NCBI GenBank assembly: GCA_904419105.1
Contig: CAJFQR010000002.1
Location: forward strand, 1,198-40,642
Source of the DNA: Candidatus Avimicrobium faecavium
Lineage (GTDB): Bacteria > Bacillota > Clostridia > Oscillospirales > Ruminococcaceae
Reading direction: 5' to 3'
Length of the DNA stretch: 39,445 bases
The notes beneath the pieces were generated by a model. The model ran no database searches and was not told the origin of the DNA. It worked only from the letters and a program-made list of their open reading frames with translations. Shown here one piece after another: positions 8,238-20,077 of the stretch. Within the stretch, counting starts at the first letter, position 1. The number at the start of each line of letters is the position of its first letter. Both the position numbers and the translations under genes were made by a program.

Positions 8238-10808
8238 TTATTCCTCCGCCTCATCGGCAAAGCCCGCTTCGGTGAGCTCTTCCACAAGCTCCTCGTCGGT
8301 CTCTTCACCGGCAGCCGGGTCGATGTTCCCTTCGGCAGCGGCTTCGGCTTCCGCGGCGGCCTCCTCCTCCCGGGGAGCCCGGCAGAGGCTCACCAGGCGG
8401 CTGCCTTCGTCCATGCGCATCACACGCACACCGCCGCCGTACCGGCTCTGGGTGGAGATCTCCTCGGCCCGGATGCGGATGATAACCCCGTCGTTGGAGA
8501 TCAGGATCACATCGTCCTCGCCGGTGATCCCGACAATCCCCGCTACCGGCCCGTTCTTCTCGGTGTCGTAGTTCTTGACGCCGGAGCCGCCGCGGCTCTG
8601 CATCCGGTACTGATCGGACGGGGTACGGCGGCCCTGGCCGTTCTCCGAGACGGTGAGGATGTCAATGCCCTCTCCCGCCGGGGCCATGCCCACCACCAGG
8701 TCGCCGTCGGCGAGCTTGATGGCCCGCACGCCCCGGGCGGAACGGCCCATCGAGCGCACATCGCCTTCGCTGAAGCGGATGGCCATGCCCTCCCGGGTGG
8801 CGACGATGAGCTCCTCCTCCCCGCTGGTGAGGCGCACCCAGGCCAGCCGGTCCCCGTCGTCCAGGCTTACGGCGATGAGCCCGCCCTTGCGCAGGTTCTT
8901 GTAGGCAGCCAGCTCGGTGCGCTTGATCACGCCCTGTTCGGTGACCATGCACAGGTACTTGCCCTCGTCCTCCGGGCGCACCCGGATCATTGCCGTCACC
9001 TGTTCGCCGCTCTCCAGCTGGAGCAGGTTTACAATGTTGGTGCCCACGCTCGAGCGCCCGCTCTCCCCGATCTCATACCCCTTGAGCCGGAAGGCCCGGC
9101 CCCGGTCGGTGAAGAAGAGGATGTAGTCGTGGCTCGAGCAGAAGAACAGCTCCTCCACAAAGTCCTCCTCCCGCCGGTTCATGCCGGAGATGCCCCGGCC
9201 GCCCCGGCGCTGGGTGCGGTAGGTGTCGGCGGGCTGACGCTTGATGTAGCCCATGTGGGTCAGGGTGATGACACAGTCCTCCACCGGGATCAGATCCTCG
9301 ATGTCCACCTCGCCGGTGACGGTCTGGATCTCGGTGCGGCGGGGGTCGGCATACTTCTGCCGGATCTCGAGGATCTCCCCCTTGAGGATGCTCCGCAGGC
9401 GCTCCGGCCGCTGGAGAATGTCCTCCAGGTCGGCCACCTTCTCGAGGATCTGAGCCAGTTCCTCCTCGATCTTGATCCGCTCCATGCCGGAGAGCTGGCC
9501 GAGACGCATCGCAACGATGGCCGCCGCCTGTTCATCGGTGACGCCGAACCGCTCGGACAGATTCTTCTTGGCGTCGTTCTGGTCCTCGGAGTGGCGGATG
9601 ATGTGGATGACCTCATCGGTGTGGTCCACCACCAGCTTCATGCCCTCGAGGATGTGCTCCCGCTCCTTTGCCTTGCGCAGGTCATACCGGGTGCGCCGGG
9701 TGAGCACCTCCTCCTGGAAGTCGATGTAATACCGCAGGATCTGGGGCAGGGTCATCACCTGGGGGCGGCCGTCGTGCAGCGCCAGCATGATCACGCCAAC
9801 GGTGTCCTGCAGCTGGGTGTAGTTGTACAGCTGGTTGAGCACCACCTGGGCGTTGGCGTCCCGCTTGAGCTCGACGACGATGCGCATGCCCTCCCGGTCG
9901 CTCTCGTCCCGGATATCGCTGATGTCGGTGATGCGCTTGTCCTTCACCAGATCGGCGATGTTCTCGATCAGCCGGGCCTTGTTGACCATATAGGGGATCT
10001 CGGTGATGACGATCTTCTCCCGGCCGTTTTTGTGCTCCTGAATCTCCGCCCGGCCCCGGAGGGTGATCTTGCCCCGGCCGGTGCCGTAGGCGGCCCGGAT
10101 GCCGCTGCGCCCCATGATGATGCCCCCGGTCGGAAAGTCCGGCCCGGGAATATAGGCCATGATGTCCTCCAGCGTGGCGTCCGGCTTGTCCAGCAGCATC
10201 ACCACCGCGTCGATGACCTCCCCGAGGTTGTGCGGCGGGATGTTGGTGGCCATACCGACGGCAATGCCGGTGGAGCCGTTTACCAGGATATTCGGGAAGC
10301 GGCTGGGCAGCACCAGCGGCTCCTTGAGGCGGTCATCGTAGTTGGAGCCGTAGTCGATGGTGTCCTTGTCGATGTCGGTGAGCATCACGGTGGAGATCCG
10401 GCTCATCTTGGCCTCGGTATAGCGGTAGGCCGCCGGCGGGTCGCCGTCCACCGAGCCGAAGTTCCCGTGGCCGTCCACCAGCGGATACCGCATCGAGAAG
10501 TCCTGAGCCAGACGCACCAGGGCATCGTATACCGAAGCGTCGCCGTGGGGATGGTACCGGCCCAGCACGGCGCCGACGGTATCGGCGCACTTGCGGTAGG
10601 CCTTCTCCGGCGAGAGGCCGTTTTCATACATGGTGTAGAGAATCCGGCGGTGGACCGGCTTCAAGCCGTCCCGGACATCGGGCAGCGCCCGGCTGACGAT
10701 GACCGACATGGAATAGTCGAGGAAGCTGCGCTTCATCTCCGATTCAATGTCCACCGTGATGATTTTATTGTGGGTCTCCCCAAACTGATGGTTCATTTCC
10801 TGTTCCAT
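8238..10808 (-). CDS. gyrA: DNA gyrase subunit A
   Basis: [68 protein letters not shown]-terminal beta-pinwheel repeats. Confidence 0.98.
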   Translation of the reverse strand: MEQEMNHQFGETHNKIITVDIESEMKRSFLDYSMSVIVSRALPDVRDGLKPVHRRILYTMYENGLSPEKAYRKCADTVGAVLGRYHPHGDASVYDALVRLAQDFSMRYPLVDGHGNFGSVDGDPPAAYRYTEAKMSRISTVMLTDIDKDTIDYGSNYDDRLKEPLVLPSRFPNILVNGSTGIAVGMATNIPPHNLGEVIDAVVMLLDKPDATLEDIMAYIPGPDFPTGGIIMGRSGIRAAYGTGRGKITLRGRAEIQEHKNGREKIVITEIPYMVNKARLIENIADLVKDKRITDISDIRDESDREGMRIVVELKRDANAQVVLNQLYNYTQLQDTVGVIMLALHDGRPQVMTLPQILRYYIDFQEEVLTRRTRYDLRKAKEREHILEGMKLVVDHTDEVIHIIRHSEDQNDAKKNLSERFGVTDEQAAAIVAMRLGQLSGMERIKIEEELAQILEKVADLEDILQRPERLRSILKGEILEIRQKYADPRRTEIQTVTGEVDIEDLIPVEDCVITLTHMGYIKRQPADTYRTQRRGGRGISGMNRREEDFVEELFFCSSHDYILFFTDRGRAFRLKGYEIGESGRSSVGTNIVNLLQLESGEQVTAMIRVRPEDEGKYLCMVTEQGVIKRTELAAYKNLRKGGLIAVSLDDGDRLAWVRLTSGEEELIVATREGMAIRFSEGDVRSMGRSARGVRAIKLADGDLVVGMAPAGEGIDILTVSENGQGRRTPSDQYRMQSRGGSGVKNYDTEKNGPVAGIVGITGEDDVILISNDGVIIRIRAEEISTQSRYGGGVRVMRMDEGSRLVSLCRAPREEEAAAEAEAAAEGNIDPAAGEETDEELVEELTEAGFADEAEE

Positions 10809-10827
10809 GGGATTGCGTCAAACCTCC

Positions 10828-11526
10828 TCAGTGGACCTTCTTTTCGATAAAGTGTTCCTTCAGTTCGCTCTTCAGCCGGTCCCGCAGCGCCCGGTAGGAG
10901 GCGCTCCCCTCGTCCCGGCGGATGTAGAGCGAATAGTTCTTCGCGGAGACCAGCGCCAGCCAGTCCTCGGTCTCATACACTTTGGCAAAGAAGGTATAGG
11001 GCATCAGCGAGCTCTGGTTGACGCCGTCGCTGATGTGTACGCCGTGCTTTTTCGGCTCGGCGGCGAACTTGATGCCCCGATAGGGCAGCCTTTTTACCGC
11101 ACCCCGGGCGTCCCGGTCCACCTTGCCGTGGAAGAAGATGCCCAGCCCCAGCGCGGCAAAGGCGGCGATGAGGGGAAACGCCCTCCGCGTCAGCACAAAG
11201 TCCGCCGCCGGCAGCAGCGCGAACACGATCATCGCATAGGCCAGGATGCGGTAGCGCTTCCACACGCCGGTGGCCTTGGAGATGCTCACCACCGCATCCC
11301 GCATATCGTCCGCCTTCATCGTCCAGCGGTATTTGCCCGGGCGCCTGCGGCTCTCGGCGATCTCCGCCTCCAGCGCCGCCAGCTCCGCCTCGTCGGTGGG
11401 CCGGCCGTCCGCCTTCTGCTCCCCGGTCCCGGCGCCCTCGGCAGCTCCGGTGGTCTCCACGGCGTCGGCGGCCTCGGTGACCTCCGGCTCCAGCACCTCC
11501 GGCTGCTGTGTCTTTTTATCCTCCAT
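10828..11526 (-). CDS. YcxB-like membrane protein with an acidic N-terminal extension
   Basis: Two hydrophobic segments (YRILAYAMIVFALLPAADFVL, LIAAFAALGLGIFF), C-terminal PH-like/YcxB-type region; between gyrB and gyrA. Confidence 0.6.
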   Translation of the reverse strand: MEDKKTQQPEVLEPEVTEAADAVETTGAAEGAGTGEQKADGRPTDEAELAALEAEIAESRRRPGKYRWTMKADDMRDAVVSISKATGVWKRYRILAYAMIVFALLPAADFVLTRRAFPLIAAFAALGLGIFFHGKVDRDARGAVKRLPYRGIKFAAEPKKHGVHISDGVNQSSLMPYTFFAKVYETEDWLALVSAKNYSLYIRRDEGSASYRALRDRLKSELKEHFIEKKVH

Positions 11527-11616
11527 CTGGTTTCTCCTTCCCTCGCCCTTGTCCCAAAGGGCACAATATTTTCCTTTTATTCTACGATTTGTAGAAAAAT
11601 CCCGCCGCAGGCCCGC

Positions 11617-12207
11617 TCACTGCTTTTCCATTCCGATTCCAAACTTCTCCGCAGCGCCCTCCAGCACCTCGTCCAGCAGGTATTTCTCCTCGCCGATGCT
11701 GTGCCGGGGGATCAGCAGCGTCCTCCCGGCCTCCCGCAGGTGCAGCTGGTATACCTCGTCCTCGAGGGTGATCTGCTTCACCTCGTCCCAGCGGTAGCGG
11801 ATCGCCTTGCCCTCGCTCGTCTCGGTAAAGCCCCCGGCGGTGAACTCCAGCTTCACCGGGTTTTGCAGGTAGCTGGAGCTCTCATACCCCTCTCTGGCAT
11901 TTCGCTTCACCAGCCAGGGGAAGAGGTATCTGTAGTAACAAAAGCTGTACGCCCCGTACACCAGCAGCGCCGCAGCGAAGAGAATCGCCGGTGTGTTCCC
12001 CCGTTCCCGGGAGATGACCCCGACGCTCACCGCCCAGCCCACATAGACGGCGGCGATAAGACCCACCGCCAGCTTGACGGTGCCGGACCGGTTGGCCCGC
12101 CTGGCCCGGAGGGCATACTGCCGCTCCATGCTCCTGGTGGAATAGGCGGTAAAGTCCTCCCGGCTGATGCGGTATTCCAGCGAGAGGATCGGCGTCGTCC
12201 CTGCCAT
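11617..12207 (-). CDS. YcxB-like membrane protein
   Basis: MAGTTPILSLEYRISREDFTAYS..., two TM segments, C-terminal YRWDEVKQITLEDEVYQLHL...LLIPRHSI typical of YcxB; start chosen downstream of the ORF-track ATG at 12225. Confidence 0.65.
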   Translation of the reverse strand: MAGTTPILSLEYRISREDFTAYSTRSMERQYALRARRANRSGTVKLAVGLIAAVYVGWAVSVGVISRERGNTPAILFAAALLVYGAYSFCYYRYLFPWLVKRNAREGYESSSYLQNPVKLEFTAGGFTETSEGKAIRYRWDEVKQITLEDEVYQLHLREAGRTLLIPRHSIGEEKYLLDEVLEGAAEKFGIGMEKQ

Positions 12208-12217
12208 CGGTTCCTCC

Positions 12218-14248
<2,031 letters not shown>

Positions 14249-14375
14249 TCAACCGCGCGTCCGGCCGAAAAAGCTCCCGTTTTTCCGCGCACGGCCCCGT
14301 CCCGCCGCGCTGCGGCAGGAGGGCCCGGCCTGTATCAACCACCCGGACGGGGGACCGGATCCCCCGCCGGTCCCG

Positions 14376-14654
14376 CTATTTCTTTCCCATCATGCGGAAC
14401 GGATTTGCCGCCCGCCTGCGCAGCGTGCCCGTCGCCAGCTGGGACAGGTATACCACCGTCCCGCCGTCGCTCCCGCGGCACAGCAGGGCGCTCTTCGGCA
14501 GCTCGTCCCCGGACAGAGTCACCACCTCGCCCCTCTTTTCCGCCGCGGCAAAGAAGGCCCTGCCGCTCTTGGAGATGGTACAGGTCTCCAGATCGAAGAT
14601 CCCGACAATATCCCGGGTGCGTACCACCGTATCGGTGCTCAGATGAAGATACAT
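14376..14654 (-). CDS. remB: DUF370 / RemB-like extracellular matrix regulator
   Basis: MYLHLSTDTVVRTRDIVGIFDLETCTISKSGRAFF; position between recF and gyrB as in Bacillus. Confidence 0.8.
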   Translation of the reverse strand: MYLHLSTDTVVRTRDIVGIFDLETCTISKSGRAFFAAAEKRGEVVTLSGDELPKSALLCRGSDGGTVVYLSQLATGTLRRRAANPFRMMGKK

Positions 14655-14657
14655 CGG

Positions 14658-15800
14658 CTATCCACCTTTCTTTTCCACCGGGGTCAGCGCCCCGGCGGAT
14701 ACCTGATACACCCCGCCGGCGCCGGTCTCGGCCAGGATGCCGTCGTCGCAGCCGGTGATGAACACCTGCCGGCCGCCCATCTTCCCGAGGAGATACCCCC
14801 GCCGGGAGCGGTCCAGCTCGCTCATCACATCGTCCAGCAGCACCACCGGCTGGCTGCCCATCGTCTCGGCGATCATCTCGCACTCGGCCAGCTTCATCGA
14901 GAGCACGGCGCTGCGCTGCTGCCCCTGTGAGGCAAAGCTCCGCGCCGCCGCCCCGTTGATAAGCACCTCCAGGTCGTCCCGATGGGGCCCGGCCCCGGTG
15001 GAGCCGCTTTTCAGGTCCTCCTCCCGGCTTTGGCGCAGCGCCTCGCCGAGGGCTTTTTCCAGCTCCTCCCGGCCCTGCCAGCTCTCCGGAATGAGGCCGG
15101 CTCCGGCGCCGCCGGGGCGGTAGCGGAGCTCCAGCTCCTCCTTCCCCGAGGAGATTCCCCGATGAAACCGCGCCGCATGGGGCTCCAGCTTATCAAGGTA
15201 GCTCAGCCGGGCGGAGAGGATCAGTCCGCCGAGCCGGATCAGGTGGCTGTCCCAGATGTCCAGCAAATCCAGAAGCTGGGGATTTCGCGGCGCATCCCGG
15301 AGCAGGCTCCCCCGCTGGGCAAGCGCCCGGTCATAGTCCCGGAGGATCTTGCCGTATTGAGGCCGCAGCTGGCCGATGGCCCCGTCCAGAAAGGCCCGCC
15401 TCTCTGCCGGGCCGGCCTGGACCAGCGCCAGATGCCCCGGGGAGAACACCACACAGCACAGCTTGCCGGAGAGGGCCCCTCTCCCGGACTGAGGGATGCC
15501 GTTGAGCCGTACCTGGCGCCTGGGCCAGAACAGCAGTTCCAGTTCCTGTTCCCGGCCCTCGGTGTACACCAGCGCCGCCACACGGCTCCGGCCGGTCTCC
15601 CGGTCCATCTGCAGCCGGGGCAGGTCGCTTTCCTTCCCATACCGGAAGCTCCGCTCCCCGCTGAGCAGCCAGATGCCCTCCACCAGATTGGTCTTGCCCT
15701 GGGCGTTGTCCCCGTAGATCAGGTTCACCCCGGGTTCCGGCCGCAGGTGGACCTGTTCCAGGTTCCGGAAGTTTTCAAACCACAGCTCATTGATCTCCAC
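14658..15800 (-). CDS. recF: DNA replication and repair protein RecF
   Basis: [39 protein letters not shown]-type motifs; next to dnaN. Confidence 0.96.
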   Translation of the reverse strand: MEINELWFENFRNLEQVHLRPEPGVNLIYGDNAQGKTNLVEGIWLLSGERSFRYGKESDLPRLQMDRETGRSRVAALVYTEGREQELELLFWPRRQVRLNGIPQSGRGALSGKLCCVVFSPGHLALVQAGPAERRAFLDGAIGQLRPQYGKILRDYDRALAQRGSLLRDAPRNPQLLDLLDIWDSHLIRLGGLILSARLSYLDKLEPHAARFHRGISSGKEELELRYRPGGAGAGLIPESWQGREELEKALGEALRQSREEDLKSGSTGAGPHRDDLEVLINGAAARSFASQGQQRSAVLSMKLAECEMIAETMGSQPVVLLDDVMSELDRSRRGYLLGKMGGRQVFITGCDDGILAETGAGGVYQVSAGALTPVEKKGG

Positions 15801-16023
15801 CGGCGGCTACCTCAAAGGCCATATCCGGAATATCCGGCGTGGTGACAATGTCCCCCGGGCGCAGCTTTTTGCCCCGCTGGGTACACACCTCGCCGTTGAC
15901 CAGCACCGCCCCGGCCTGAATGGCGTCCTTGGCCTGGCCGCCGGTCTCCGCCAGCCCGGCATATTTCAGAAAACTGTCCAGCTTGATAAATTCCGTCCGG
16001 ATTGCAATCTTCTCTGTCTCCAT
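15787..16023 (-). CDS. S4-domain RNA-binding protein, YaaA/RlbA type
   Basis: [46 protein letters not shown]; between dnaN and recF. Confidence 0.9.
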   Translation of the reverse strand: METEKIAIRTEFIKLDSFLKYAGLAETGGQAKDAIQAGAVLVNGEVCTQRGKKLRPGDIVTTPDIPDMAFEVAAGGDQ

Positions 16024-16127
16024 ACACCCTCCCTGCCTTTTTGAAAAAAGGCCTGGTCAAAAAATCGGTCCCTCCTGCCGGGAAAGCGCCCCTGCTTCTC
16101 CCGGCCCCTGCCGCGCTCTTCTCTGTC

Positions 16128-17240
16128 TTACTCGTTTTTCAGCCGCACCGGAAGCACCAGGAACAGGAAGCTGTCCCCCTCCGGCGGCACCACCTTCATC
16201 GGGGAGAGCGGCCCGGAGATCTGCAGTTTCAGCGTATCGCAGTCCGCCGCCCGCAGGGCGTCCAGCACATAGCGGTTGTTAAAGCCCATCTCCAGCTCCT
16301 TGCCGGTGAGGGCGCAGGGCACATCGTCCACCACGCGCCCAAGCGCCGTGGTGCAGGAGATGTGGATCTGTTCCGGCTCAAACCGGATCTTCATCGGCGA
16401 GCGCAGCCGGTCGGAGATCAGCAGCGATACCCGGTCCACCGCATTCATCAGCTCCCGGGTGCTCACGATCACCTCGGTGGTCTGTCCCTTCGGGATCGCC
16501 GTCTGGTAGTCGAGAAACTCCCCGTCCAGCAGCCGGGTAATCAGGCTGTATTCCCCAATGGTGGTGCGCATATACTGGCGGCTCACCCGCAGCTCCACCT
16601 GGGCGTCGCTGCCGTCGTCCGGGTCCAGCAGCCGGGCAATCTCCGCCAGCGTCTTGCCCGGCACGACAAACCGGGTCTCCAGCCCGGTTTTGGCTGGTTC
16701 CCGGCGCACCGCCATGCGGTAGCCGTCCACTGAGACCAGCGTCACCGAATCCTCCTCCACATCGAACAGCGAGCCCATGTGCACCGGCTTGGCATCGTTC
16801 TGCGCAATGGCAAACTGGGTCTGTTCAATCATCGACCGCAGCGCCGCCTGGGGCAGGACCAGGCTGTCATTGTCCTTGAGCTCCGGCAGTTCGGGGTAGT
16901 CCGCCGGGTCCATACCCAGCACGGTGTACTCCGCTCCGCCGCCCCGGATGACGGTCAGCAGCTTCTCATCGGTTTCAAAGAGCACCTCTTCGCACTCAAG
17001 CCGGCGCAGCATATCGCCAAACAGCTTGGCGCCGATGACGGCGGCGCCCTCCTCGCTGATCTGAGCCGGCAGGCTGGTGGTGATGCCCAGCTCGATATCA
17101 TAGCCGGTCAGGGTCAGCATTCCGTCATAGGCCTTGATCTGGATGCCCTCCAGCACCGGCATGGCACTGCGCCCGGATACCGCCCGGCTTACATTGGATA
17201 CCGCCGTCAGCAGCTCCGCCTTGTCGCATCGAAATTTCAT
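16128..17240 (-). CDS. dnaN: DNA polymerase III subunit beta (sliding clamp)
   Basis: MKFRCDKAELLTAVSNVSRAVSGRSAMPVLEGI...LVLPVRLKNE. Confidence 0.97.
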   Translation of the reverse strand: MKFRCDKAELLTAVSNVSRAVSGRSAMPVLEGIQIKAYDGMLTLTGYDIELGITTSLPAQISEEGAAVIGAKLFGDMLRRLECEEVLFETDEKLLTVIRGGGAEYTVLGMDPADYPELPELKDNDSLVLPQAALRSMIEQTQFAIAQNDAKPVHMGSLFDVEEDSVTLVSVDGYRMAVRREPAKTGLETRFVVPGKTLAEIARLLDPDDGSDAQVELRVSRQYMRTTIGEYSLITRLLDGEFLDYQTAIPKGQTTEVIVSTRELMNAVDRVSLLISDRLRSPMKIRFEPEQIHISCTTALGRVVDDVPCALTGKELEMGFNNRYVLDALRAADCDTLKLQISGPLSPMKVVPPEGDSFLFLVLPVRLKNE

Positions 17241-17380
17241 TGTCGATCCTCATCCTTTCCGCATACGCTGTCCGTCCATAGCGCACAGGACTGTCCGCCG
17301 TGGGCAGCCGCTTTCTCTTCGCCTTCGGGGCCCTTTTTACCGTAGCGGGAAGTTTTCCCCGGCAGGGCCTGCCGGCCGTC

Positions 17381-17407
17381 CTCTTTTGTTTTGGAAAAAC
17401 AAAAGAG
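17381..17407. repeat. Perfect inverted repeat flanking the predicted unwinding element
   Basis: CTCTTTTGTTT-tggaa-AAACAAAAGAG, 11-bp arms. Confidence 0.75.
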
Positions 17408-17410
17408 AAG

Positions 17411-17784
17411 GTATCTCTGTATGAATATAAAATTAGTAGTAGGAGTAGGGGGCCGCAAGATGTGGAAAACCCTGTTTTTCCGCGCAGGCAAGCCGTTTTT
17501 CCGGCCTTCCCCGCTGTGGACACCTCTGTGGAAGATCTGTGGAACCGGCCCCTCTTCCGCCGCCGGCTGTTGAGAGCGGTGGAGAGCTGTGGAAGACTGC
17601 CTCCCGGTTTCCGGAAAACCCGGTGGAAAACCCCGCCAGCCTGCCGGGCAGTTTTCCACAGCCCGGAAAAGTGGAGAAGGGGAAAACTTCCGCTCCACCT
17701 CTTCCCGGTGGAAAACTCCGGAAAACCACCGTCCGGGAGAAGGTTCTCCCGGGGACGGCGCTGTTTTCAACGGCGATTTCCACA
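17411..17784. other. oriC: Replication origin, dnaA-dnaN part: AT-rich DUE, DnaA-trio, GC cluster, DnaA-box cluster
   Basis: AT-rich 17411-17433; TAGTAGTAGGAGTAG 17434-17448; GC cluster 17448-17456; TGTGGAAAA 17461; further TGTGGA-core boxes at 17515, 17527, 17538, 17588; TTTTCCACA 17652; ATTTCCACA 17776. Confidence 0.85.
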
Positions 17785-17848
17785 ATACGGGGCGTATACC
17801 CGTGCCCTAAGCTCCCGCTTATTTCAAAGGCCGCAGGTTCGGCTGCTC

Positions 17849-19204
17849 TCAGCTGTCCTGTATATTCTTGATAATATCCTCGACGGTCTCCTTGAAGCGT
17901 GTGTCGGTCTTCATGCGCTTCTCAACCTGGGAGATGGCGTAGACAATCGTCGAGTGGTCCCGGTTGCCCAGCTCGTCCCCGATGGTCTGCATCGAGCTCT
18001 GGGTCACCTCCCGGATCACATAGGCGGAGACCTGTCTGGCCAGCGAGATGTTCGCCGCCCGCTTGCTGGAGCGGATCTCCTCCGGGGAGATGCCATAGGT
18101 CCGTGCCACCTCGGTGAGGATGCGCTCCACCGTCACCTGCAGCGGCTGCGAGTCGTTGAAGATGTCCCGGATGGCGTTCTGGGCGATGAGAATCGAGGTC
18201 GGGCTCCCGACCAGGAGCTTGTAGGCCTTGAGCTTCTTCACCACCCCTTCCAGCTGCCGGATGTTGGATTTCAGCTTGTTGGCGATGTACTCGCTCACCT
18301 CCGGCGGCATATCCAGGTCCATCAGCTCCGCCTTCCGGCGGACGATGGCCACCCGGGTCTCGAAGTCCGGCGGCTGGATATCCGCCAGCAGGCCCCATTC
18401 AAACCGGGTCTTCAGCCGGTCCTCCAGCGTCTTGATCTCCTTCGGGGGCCGGTCGGAGGTCAGGACGATCTGCTTGCCGTTCTGATGCAGCGCCTCAAAG
18501 GTGTGGAAGAACTCCTCCTGTGTGCGCTCTTTGCCGCCGATAAACTGGATATCGTCCACCAGCAGCACATCTGCCGACCGGTACTTGTTGTGGAACTGGT
18601 CGGTGGTGTCGTTGCGGATCGCCTCGACGATCTGATTGGTGAACTCCTCCCCTTTGATGTAGATGCAGTTGTAATCCGGGTGGTTTTTCTTGATCTCGTT
18701 CATGATGGCCAGCATCAGATGGGTTTTGCCCAGCCCGGACCCGCCGTAGATGAACAGCGGGTTGTACGCCTTGGCGGGGTTGGCCGCCACCGCCTGAGCC
18801 GCCGCATGGGCAAACTTGTTGGAGTTGCCCACGATAAAGGTGGCAAAGGTGTACTCATAGTCGCCGCCCTGGCTGCTCTTTTCGATCTCCTCCGGGCTGT
18901 ACCGGTTGAAGGCGGCGCTCTGCTCATCGGCGGCGAGGATGGGGTTCTCACTCGGGCGCTCGATGCACAGGATCTCCACCTCTGCCGGGAAGCCCATCAC
19001 CTCGCTGAACCCCCGGGAGAGCACATCGAGGTATTTTTTGGACACCACATCCTGCATAAAGCTGGAGTTCACCGAGAGCCTGGCCTTGCCGTCCTCAAAC
19101 CCCACCGGCTGGATCGGCGTGATCCACAGGTCATAGGGCACCGGGCTGACCTCTTTTCGCACATACTCTTTGACCAGGTTAAATACTTCCGCAAAGGAAT
19201 CCAT
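17849..19204 (-). CDS. dnaA: Chromosomal replication initiator protein DnaA
   Basis: NPLFIYGGSGLGKTHLMLAI, LLVDDIQFIGGKERTQEEFFHTF, domain IV GNRDHSTIVYAISQVEKRM. Confidence 0.98.
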   Translation of the reverse strand: MDSFAEVFNLVKEYVRKEVSPVPYDLWITPIQPVGFEDGKARLSVNSSFMQDVVSKKYLDVLSRGFSEVMGFPAEVEILCIERPSENPILAADEQSAAFNRYSPEEIEKSSQGGDYEYTFATFIVGNSNKFAHAAAQAVAANPAKAYNPLFIYGGSGLGKTHLMLAIMNEIKKNHPDYNCIYIKGEEFTNQIVEAIRNDTTDQFHNKYRSADVLLVDDIQFIGGKERTQEEFFHTFEALHQNGKQIVLTSDRPPKEIKTLEDRLKTRFEWGLLADIQPPDFETRVAIVRRKAELMDLDMPPEVSEYIANKLKSNIRQLEGVVKKLKAYKLLVGSPTSILIAQNAIRDIFNDSQPLQVTVERILTEVARTYGISPEEIRSSKRAANISLARQVSAYVIREVTQSSMQTIGDELGNRDHSTIVYAISQVEKRMKTDTRFKETVEDIIKNIQDS

Positions 19205-19259
19205 AGCTCAACTCTTTCCTTCCGTGTCGATTCACATTCGAACATTTCCCCAGCCCGGC

Positions 19260-19346
19260 TGTGGAAAGAGGAGAAAAAGAATGTGGAAAAGTCGGTGGAA
19301 AGTGTGGAAAACCTGTTTTTCCACTCTTTCTCCCGGCCTTCCCACA
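19260..19346. other. DnaA-box cluster in the dnaA leader (second origin subregion / autoregulatory)
   Basis: TGTGGAAAG 19260, TGTGGAAAA 19282, GGTGGAAAG 19294, TGTGGAAAA 19303, TTTTCCACT 19317, CTTCCCACA 19338. Confidence 0.85.
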
Positions 19347-19373
19347 GCCGGAATGTTCAAAATTTACGCCTCT

Positions 19374-19402
19374 ATTTTATCATAAAACCCCCTCTGTTTC
19401 AA
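19374..19402 (-). promoter_or_regulatory. Sigma-A-type promoter of dnaA
   Basis: Minus strand TTGAAA (19402-19397), 17 bp, TAAAAT (19379-19374); upstream of the DnaA-box cluster. Confidence 0.75.
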
Positions 19403-19680
19403 TCTTTTCAACAGCATTTTGAGCCCCCTTATATAAATAGTATAGCCGCAGGGCATACAGTCCATCGAAAGACCGCCGCAAAACCGCGCCCGGCTCCGGA
19501 GATCGGGGAGGGGCTTTCCCCGCCGGCCTCCTGCCGGTAAAGAGGAGACCCCCTCACCAATCCCTCCAAATGGGGCTTCTCGTTGCAAAAAAATGCAACA
19601 AAACCGCCCCTTTTCAAAAAAAGTCCCGCCAGATCTCCATTCTGCACAAAGCCGCACCAAAAAATCACCCCCTGCCCGTC

Positions 19681-19996
19681 AGCTTTTACGGCGCAGAATG
19701 GGGAGCTCTCCCGGCAGGGCCCGGGAGAGCCCCGGAGCAGGGACAACCGCACGAGCAGAGCAGAAAACGAAACCGCGGCAGAGCCCCCCGCCTTTGCAGG
19801 ATCCGGGCAAGAGACGCTATAAAGTTTTTTGGCAAACCTTTTTTCAGAAGCGATAGCTTTTCCGGCGCAGAACGGAGAGGCCCGGAGCAGGGACACCCGC
19901 ACGAGCAGGGCAGGAAAACGAAACCGCGGCAGAGCCCCCGCCTTCGCAGGATCCGGGCAAGAGACGCTATAAAGTTTTTTGGCAAACCTTTTTTTC
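19681..19996. repeat. Two tandem copies of a ~140-165 bp non-coding repeat
   Basis: Copy 1 19681-19845 and copy 2 19855-19996 share CCCGGAGCAGGGACA..CGCACGAGCAG..GAAACCGCGGCAGAGCCCC..GCAGGATCCGGGCAAGAGACGCTATAAAGTTTTTTGGCAAACCTTTTTT. Confidence 0.85.
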
Positions 19997-20077
19997 AAAA
20001 AAGGTTTGTGGTACAATAGGGGCCGGTGGAATGCCGTTTTTTACTACAATATCAAGGAACCGAGGTCAGTATAGCAG

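Noticed and set aside
9129-10850. 573-aa plus-strand ORF opposite gyrA
   Set aside because: Antisense shadow ORF caused by high GC codon usage; gyrA on the minus strand is unambiguous
17237-17785. ORFs in the dnaA-dnaN spacer
   Set aside because: Region is dominated by DnaA boxes and an unwinding element; ORFs overlap and lack homology
19429-20016. 195-aa minus-strand ORF with repeated KKRFAKKLYSVSCPDPAKAG
   Set aside because: Lies in a non-coding tandem repeat; repeated peptide simply mirrors the DNA repeat
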